DNA from: an uncultured Pseudomonadota bacterium
GTDB lineage: Bacteria > Pseudomonadota > Gammaproteobacteria > Burkholderiales > Methylophilaceae
Assembly: GCA_903854305.1 (NCBI GenBank)
Contig: CAINWC010000099.1
Location: 1-11,415, forward strand
Length of the DNA stretch: 11,415 bases
Direction of reading: 5' to 3'
The notes under the pieces are model-generated. The model ran no database searches and was not told the DNA's origin. It saw only the letters and a program-made list of their open reading frames with translations. This document shows, piece by piece, positions 7,247 through 11,415 of the stretch. Within the stretch, counting starts at the first letter, position 1; each line of letters starts with the position of its first letter. Made by a program: the position numbers and the translations under genes.

Positions 7247-7906
7247 CTAATATTTTTTAGTCAACGTTAGCGCAATATCTTGCCGTTTCATCTCCAACCG
7301 ATTGAGTGCACTCATCCCTAATAGCACTATAGAGGGTGATCCACCTTCCAGTACGCTAGCCTCTACTTGGCTGAGCGTAATACCGCCAATTTTAAGGTTG
7401 GCTATCGTTACGCGGTAGGCGGTTACCACACCGTTTGCGGTGCCCAGTTGCACAGGCTCTCCGCGCTTATAATCAATATTGGCAAACTTTGCATCGCCAC
7501 TATTGAGCGCAACTGTTGTGGCGCCGGTATCCAGTAAAAACTTGAGTGATGCGCCATTAATCAGGCAATCTGAAACAAAGTGACCTTGTGCATTTGCATA
7601 CAATGTCACGCTGGAGGTGGCATTAGACGCATCACCACCAACAGAAGCTGCTTGGCCCATTTCAAGCTGCTTGGTTTTACCTTCAATTTGTAATGTAGCG
7701 GTCTTACTATCCGCAGCAAGTAACTTAACGCCCTCACTTGTTTGGCCAATACTCAATGTTTTAGGTTTGCCACCATTCACCATAATGATGGCTTTATTGG
7801 TAAAAAGCCCAACAACGTTCACTTTGGTATCGGCAATACAAATATGCGTAGTGAGTATGCACAATAAAAATAAGATAGTCTTACTCAAAAAGTCACTTAA
7901 TTTCAT
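7247..7906 (-). CDS. Secreted retropepsin-like aspartic protease (clan AA)
   Basis: A 219-residue protein with an N-terminal signal peptide (hydrophobic core about 10-22, cleavage expected near Ala25), so it acts in the periplasm or outside. Residues about 28-85 form a beta-rich segment (VVGLFTNKAIIMVNGG... TLQIEG) resembling the small GspC/PilP-like domain often fused to this family. The protease domain covers about 100-217: LLDTGATTVAL carries catalytic Asp126 in DTGA, and VLLGMSAL (194-201) is the hydrophobic-Gly strand. One such domain is half of a pepsin, so a homodimer is expected. The ATG overlaps the stop of the upstream MFS gene as ATGA, implying translational coupling. Substrates are unknown. 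Membership of the TIGR02281-type bacterial clan AA family is my judgement from motifs. Confidence 0.88.
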   Translation of the reverse strand: MKLSDFLSKTILFLLCILTTHICIADTKVNVVGLFTNKAIIMVNGGKPKTLSIGQTSEGVKLLAADSKTATLQIEGKTKQLEMGQAASVGGDASNATSSVTLYANAQGHFVSDCLINGASLKFLLDTGATTVALNSGDAKFANIDYKRGEPVQLGTANGVVTAYRVTIANLKIGGITLSQVEASVLEGGSPSIVLLGMSALNRLEMKRQDIALTLTKKY

Positions 7907-9078
7907 TTAAACATCCCTTGGATATTATTTTGGTTATTTTTACTGAGCTTTAAACCCAAGCCTATCACCAACAATCCTATTAGCGGAAAAATGGCTGCGA
8001 GCATAAATGTCTTTTGTCCGCCTAGATATTGTAGAGCATAACCACCTGCCACGCCGCCGATGGTGCCGCCAATCCCATAAGCCACGCTATTATAAATAGC
8101 TTGCCCTTTGGCCTGATGACGCCCATTAAAGAACTGCGTAATCACGTCAACTGAAGCCGCATGAAAGCTACCAAAAGTTGCTGCATGTAAGGTTTGCGCT
8201 AAAATCAACAACCCAATATTGTCAATGGCGAAGCCAATGAGACTAAACCTAATGACTGCCAACGCCAAGCTAATCAGTAAGATAGCCTTTAAACTGTAGC
8301 GCTGCATGATTTTTGGCATCAGCATAAAAATACCGATTTCGCAGATCACGCCAACCGACCATAGCAAGCCAATTAAGCCTTTGCTATAGCCGTGATCACT
8401 TAAATAGATGGAGTAAAAATTATAAAGTACACCGTGCGCCGTCACCATGAGCGAGCAACCGACTAATAAGGCAATAACGTTAGGCTGCTTGATTACCTGC
8501 CAAATTGAAAATTGGTCATGCTCGTGTGCAACGACTTTCGGGTCTGGCAATGTGTATGAGAGTGTCAATAACATCATCTGTACGATCAGCAAAAACCACA
8601 ATAAGCTTTTAATGCCAGAAAAATCGATTAAAAAGCCTAATATCACGGAAGCTACAATAAAACCTAACGAACCCCACATGCGAATTCGGCTGTAATGTCC
8701 GTTAGTGGTGGCTAAATGTGCCAATGTAAGCGATTCGGCAAGCGGTAACGTTGAGCTGGTAAAGAGGCTCAAAGCCGCCATCACAAAGAATAACCAATAA
8801 AAGCCATGCGCCCAAAATACGGCGGTAAAACCACATAGGCCTAAAAAAGCCGTAAGTTGAATCCACTGCGCGCGTTTGCCAGTATGGTCTGCAAGCCAAC
8901 CCCAAAAATTAGGTGCAAAAATACGACTGATTTGAAATAACGACATTAGGATGCCGATGTCCGCCGCGGAGAATTGTTCAGACTTTAAATATAAACCCCA
9001 GTAAGGCACAAACGCCCCGACAAAGAAATAATAGACAAAGTAAAAACGAGAAAGCCGCTGGTGTAGTTTTGAATGCAT
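7903..9078 (-). CDS. MFS transporter, HcaT / MFS_1-like family
   Basis: A 391-residue polytopic membrane protein with about 12 predicted helices. The loop 2-3 signature is GWLADHTGKR (60-69), with an equivalent segment in the second half near 255-264. YSRIRMWGSLGF (129-140) and the QTLHAATFGSFHAA segment (295-308) are hallmarks of the 3-phenylpropionate permease HcaT/MFS_1_like (PF12832) group. The likely role is proton-linked import of an organic acid or nucleoside-like solute, but the substrate is not readable. The ATG at 9078 has no good Shine-Dalgarno, and no other plausible start is nearby. It begins only 23 nt after a terminator hairpin, so its promoter must overlap that hairpin or it depends on read-through. 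Its stop overlaps the start of the aspartic protease gene by 4 nt. The C-terminal tail is short, Asn-rich and cytoplasmic. Confidence 0.9.
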   Translation of the reverse strand: MHSKLHQRLSRFYFVYYFFVGAFVPYWGLYLKSEQFSAADIGILMSLFQISRIFAPNFWGWLADHTGKRAQWIQLTAFLGLCGFTAVFWAHGFYWLFFVMAALSLFTSSTLPLAESLTLAHLATTNGHYSRIRMWGSLGFIVASVILGFLIDFSGIKSLLWFLLIVQMMLLTLSYTLPDPKVVAHEHDQFSIWQVIKQPNVIALLVGCSLMVTAHGVLYNFYSIYLSDHGYSKGLIGLLWSVGVICEIGIFMLMPKIMQRYSLKAILLISLALAVIRFSLIGFAIDNIGLLILAQTLHAATFGSFHAASVDVITQFFNGRHQAKGQAIYNSVAYGIGGTIGGVAGGYALQYLGGQKTFMLAAIFPLIGLLVIGLGLKLSKNNQNNIQGMFK

Positions 9079-9101
9079 ACTGAAGTAAAAGTAGTTGAAC
9101 C

Positions 9102-9135
9102 GATAAAAAAGTCGGCATTAGCCGACTATTTTATC
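9102..9135 (-). terminator. Terminator downstream of the short DUF465 gene
   Basis: GTCGGC-ATTA-GCCGAC forms a six-pair GC-rich stem, extended by GATAAAA/TTTTATC after a two-base mismatch. On the minus strand it is followed by six T. It lies 11 nt after the DUF465 stop and 23 nt before the MFS start, so it ends the aroC-side transcript. Confidence 0.85.
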
Positions 9136-9145
9136 GAAATTTAAC

Positions 9146-9289
9146 TTAAGCCACGATTGTCGAATAAAGCTGATCTGTAAGCTGGACACGTTTTTTCTTT
9201 TGACTCTCAAAGCTTGTATCAGACACCATGTGAATGTTTTCGCTATGCTCCGGAAATTCACCAACTAAATTATGATGCTTAGTAGACAT
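9146..9289 (-). CDS. Short DUF465/YdcH-family protein with apparent internal deletion
   Basis: A 47-codon gene with a strong ribosome site (AAGGAA five bases before the ATG at 9289). Its N-terminus, HHNLVGEFPEHSENIH (residues 5-20), matches the start of beta/gammaproteobacterial DUF465 (YdcH-like, PF04325) proteins. Its C-terminus, SDTSFESQKKKRVQLTDQLY, matches the end of the same family. Normal members are about 70-80 residues, with a central helix hairpin containing a SDAHFARLFDEYHEVDHEIHRIE-like stretch between these ends; here residue 20 is followed almost at once by the C-terminal part. I read this as an in-frame loss of about 30 codons. Whether the product folds or functions is unknown; the family function is itself unclear. 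It lies 39 nt after aroC on the same strand and is probably co-transcribed. It could be called a decaying gene, but the frame and ribosome site are intact. Confidence 0.7.
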   Translation of the reverse strand: MSTKHHNLVGEFPEHSENIHMVSDTSFESQKKKRVQLTDQLYSTIVA

Positions 9290-9328
9290 ACAAATTCCTT
9301 AATACGAATTAACAACTAAAATATAAGC

Positions 9329-10423
9329 TTAAATGATTTTTGGCGTTGCACAGACCACATCCGCATTTTGCGCACGATGACGCAACGCATGATCCATCAA
9401 TACCATTGCCAGCATTGCCTCGGCAATAGGTGTAGCGCGCACACCTACACAAGGGTCATGACGGCCTGTGGTTTGCATGGTCACCGCATTGCCATTTTTA
9501 TCAATAGAGCGACGCTCTTGTGGAATGCTGGAGGTTGGTTTTAATGCGATATTCACACGAATCTCTTGACCTGTAGAAATGCCACCTAAAATACCACCCG
9601 CATGATTCGTGACAAAGCCGTGCGGCGTCATTTCATCGCTATGCACACTGCCACGCTGCGCAATACTGGCAAAACCCGCACCAACTTCTACACCTTTTAC
9701 TGCATTAATACTCATCATGGCGTAGGCAATCTCTGCGTCCAGTCGGTCAAACACTGGCTCCCCCCAACCGACAGGCACGCCTTCTGCCACCACGGTAATG
9801 CGCGCGCCAACAGAGTCGCGCTCAGCACGAATACCGTCTAAATAATTAGCAAGTTGCGGCAACACTTCTATATTTGGTGAGAAAAAATCATTATCCTCAT
9901 GGTCAAGTGCGTCCCAGCTATGAAACGGGATGTCGATTTCGCCCATTTGGCTCATATAACCACGTACCGTTACACCAAAACGCTCACTTAACCACTTTTT
10001 AGCAATCGCCCCAGCGGCCACGCGCACCGCTGTTTCACGCGCGCTAGAACGACCACCGCCACGGTAATCACGCACGCCATATTTTTGACTGTATGTATAA
10101 TCGGCATGGCCCGGGCGAAAGGTATCCATAATTTTACTGTAATCTTGACTGCGTTGATCGGTATTCCGAATCAACAAGCCGATGGGCGCACCCGTGGTTT
10201 TACCTTCAAATACACCCGATAAAATTTCGACAGAATCTGCTTCCTGGCGCTGCGTTACATGGCGCGAAGTGCCTGGTTTACGACGATCTAAATCAACCTG
10301 CAAATCGTCTGCGCATAATGCCAAGCCTGGTGGGCAGCCATCAACAACGCCGCCAATAGCCGCGCCGTGAGACTCACCAAAGGAAGTGAGCGTGAAAAGT
10401 GTACCTAGAGTATTACCAGACAT
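9329..10423 (-). CDS. aroC: Chorismate synthase
   Basis: A 364-residue enzyme that converts 5-enolpyruvylshikimate 3-phosphate to chorismate, the last step of the shikimate pathway and branch point to aromatic amino acids, folate and quinones; it needs reduced FMN. The three family signatures are present: [18 protein letters not shown] (16-33, His19), [19 protein letters not shown] (120-138) and the [20 protein letters not shown] segment (321-340). The second active-site His106 is in [10 protein letters not shown], and RRKPG (47-51) contributes to FMN/substrate binding. The length matches the bacterial bifunctional-independent type. ATG 10423 has a GAGAAA ribosome site. The gene lies 53 bp after the amidotransferase gene and is followed by the short DUF465 gene. 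A possible promoter, TTAATA-N17-TAAAAT (10480 down to 10452), is weak. No truncation or missing key residue was seen. Confidence 0.97.
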   Translation of the reverse strand: MSGNTLGTLFTLTSFGESHGAAIGGVVDGCPPGLALCADDLQVDLDRRKPGTSRHVTQRQEADSVEILSGVFEGKTTGAPIGLLIRNTDQRSQDYSKIMDTFRPGHADYTYSQKYGVRDYRGGGRSSARETAVRVAAGAIAKKWLSERFGVTVRGYMSQMGEIDIPFHSWDALDHEDNDFFSPNIEVLPQLANYLDGIRAERDSVGARITVVAEGVPVGWGEPVFDRLDAEIAYAMMSINAVKGVEVGAGFASIAQRGSVHSDEMTPHGFVTNHAGGILGGISTGQEIRVNIALKPTSSIPQERRSIDKNGNAVTMQTTGRHDPCVGVRATPIAEAMLAMVLMDHALRHRAQNADVVCATPKII

Positions 10424-10476
10424 GATGCTTTTCTCAAATAGAATTTGGTTAATTTTAACATATCACTGCTGCAGTA

Positions 10477-11184
10477 TTAATTTACTAAGCCTTTAATCCA
10501 CTGACCATATACTTGGTTAGCTACTTTTTTCAGGAAAAAACAGTGTAACGGTAAGTTTTGCTGCATAACGTCAGCTTGCTGTACGGCAGGGCTGGCGACA
10601 GATTCGGCAAGCTCACCGCCACCAACTTCACACCAGTTTTTCACCATTTCCGCGGTCACTTCAAGATGGGTTTGCAGTGCTAGATGCTTGCCAATGGCAT
10701 AGGCTTGATTTTGGCAGTAAGTGCTGGCTAATAAATGTGTTGCGCCTTTTGGCAGGCTGAATGTTTCACCATGCCAATGAAAAGCATTAAAATTTTCAAT
10801 GTCACCAAACCAATATTTAGCGGCTTCATTTTGACTGACAGTTACCTCACCCCAGCCGATTTCTTTGATGGGGTTTTGTTGGACAATGCCACCAAGTGCT
10901 TTGCTGATAAGCTGCCCGCCCAAGCAATGCCCAAGTAGCGGGATATCATTGACATATGCCTCACGAATCAAATCCAACAACGGCGGCAACCATGGCAAAT
11001 CGTCATTCACACTCATTGGGCCGCCCATTAACACCATACCGCTGTATGCCGATATCGATGCGGGCATGGCATTAGCTTCGTTAGTATTGATGATTTGCCA
11101 AGGAATATTGTGTAATGTTAAAAAGTCCCCTAAATAGCCAGGACCTTCATGTGCAACGTTTTTAAAAATCACAACAGGCTTCAT
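10477..11184 (-). CDS. Class I glutamine amidotransferase (GuaA-like domain protein)
   Basis: A 235-residue stand-alone GATase1 domain. The nucleophile elbow is [18 protein letters not shown] with Cys87, and the His and Glu of the triad are His173 and Glu175 in LQTHLEVT, where many relatives have [13 protein letters not shown] (54-61) is the oxyanion-strand region, and the [11 protein letters not shown] segment (135-145) is typical of COG0518 proteins. Such domains release ammonia from glutamine for a partner synthase, or act as peptidases on gamma-glutamyl compounds; no synthetase domain or obvious partner is adjacent, so the acceptor is unknown. Residues after about 185 (Gly/Glu-rich, then helical) are less conserved. 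The start overlaps the RluE-type stop by 4 nt (ATGA), implying coupled translation. No signal peptide; cytoplasmic. Confidence 0.88.
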   Translation of the reverse strand: MKPVVIFKNVAHEGPGYLGDFLTLHNIPWQIINTNEANAMPASISAYSGMVLMGGPMSVNDDLPWLPPLLDLIREAYVNDIPLLGHCLGGQLISKALGGIVQQNPIKEIGWGEVTVSQNEAAKYWFGDIENFNAFHWHGETFSLPKGATHLLASTYCQNQAYAIGKHLALQTHLEVTAEMVKNWCEVGGGELAESVASPAVQQADVMQQNLPLHCFFLKKVANQVYGQWIKGLVN

Positions 11185-11415
11185 TCTTTGATCACCTTAA
11201 ATTGCCCAACCTCAATATCATCAAGCGTGTATTGACCAATGGCATAGCGAATTAACCGCAAGGTAGGAAAGCCTATTTTGGCAGTCATGCGCCGTACTTG
11301 GCGATTTTTACCTTCAGAAATTTTAATTTCAAGCCAACTGGTGGGTATCGCTTTACGTTCACGTATCGGTGGATTACGTGACCATAAATTTTCAGGCTCG
11401 GCGATTAAATGCACC
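11181..11415 (-). CDS. rluE: RsuA/RluE-family rRNA pseudouridine synthase, C-terminal part
   Basis: About 77 visible C-terminal residues of a gene that enters from the right edge; the GTG at 11414 is just an internal codon of the open frame. The segment [22 protein letters not shown] and [19 protein letters not shown] is the family C-terminal block. The wording [10 protein letters not shown] is closest to RluE, which makes the pseudouridine at position 2457 (E. coli numbering) in 23S rRNA. The catalytic Asp domain is outside the window, so RluE is preferred over RsuA or RluB by similarity only. The TGA stop overlaps the amidotransferase ATG. Confidence 0.85.
   Translation of the reverse strand, partial: VHLIAEPENLWSRNPPIRERKAIPTSWLEIKISEGKNRQVRRMTAKIGFPTLRLIRYAIGQYTLDDIEVGQFKVIKE

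Noticed and set aside
10465..10475. ACTGCTGCAGT dyad between the amidotransferase and aroC genes as a terminator
   Set aside because: It has no room for a loop and no following T-tract.
10570..10581. GTCAGCTTGCTG, repeating 12 bases of the operator region at 6722-6733
   Set aside because: It is a single copy without the 11-bp repeat partner, inside the amidotransferase coding region, so most likely chance.
1..11415. Mobile element, CRISPR, tRNA/rRNA or defence island
   Set aside because: No transposase, integrase, regularly spaced repeats, tRNA cloverleaf or defence-type domains were seen; the genes are mainly housekeeping with uniform style.

Overview
The window reads as ordinary chromosomal DNA from a moderately AT-rich betaproteobacterium. 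The xseB-ispA-dxs order, the beta-type FolE2 and AroC, the TctE-type sensor kinase and the HHxLVxEFPE-type DUF465 protein all fit, and Methylophilaceae (Methylotenera-like) is my best guess. That assignment rests on gene content and protein style, not on a database search. There is no tRNA, rRNA, CRISPR array, insertion sequence, phage gene or integration site. Coding density is high, and the longest gap is 227 bp (6604-6830).

Region 1 (1-4445, plus strand): the 3' part of an acyl-protein-thioesterase-like carboxylesterase, then xseB-ispA-dxs packed with an 8-nt overlap and a 5-nt gap, then folE2. ispA and dxs supply polyprenyl diphosphate and the first step of the MEP isoprenoid pathway. folE2 starts folate/pterin synthesis and appears to have its own extended -10 promoter overlapping the end of dxs. 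A strong intrinsic terminator closes the region.

Region 2 (4451-7133): a two-component system on the minus strand (OmpR-type regulator, then TctE-type sensor kinase), divergent from a small secreted Ala/Lys-rich protein resembling acid-shock protein Asr. The 227-bp gap between them carries a perfect 9-bp direct repeat with 11-bp periodicity, the usual layout of an OmpR/PhoB-family operator. It sits just upstream of a TATAAT box pointing at the regulator. The simplest reading is that the regulator controls itself and the secreted protein. This is the most system-like part of the window.

Region 3 (7193-11415, minus strand; read from right to left): the C-terminus of an RluE-type rRNA pseudouridine synthase, overlapped by a class I glutamine amidotransferase; then aroC (chorismate synthase); then a 47-codon DUF465/YdcH-type gene that appears to have lost the middle of its fold by an in-frame deletion; a terminator; then an HcaT-like MFS transporter translationally coupled (ATGA) to a secreted retropepsin-like aspartic protease. 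A bidirectional terminator separates the protease gene from the Asr-like gene.

Most genes are housekeeping. The points worth a second look are the shortened DUF465 gene, the direct-repeat operator and its putative Asr-like target, paired GCAATTGC palindromes around the folE2 promoter, and a 16-bp perfect palindrome across the sensor-kinase stop codon.
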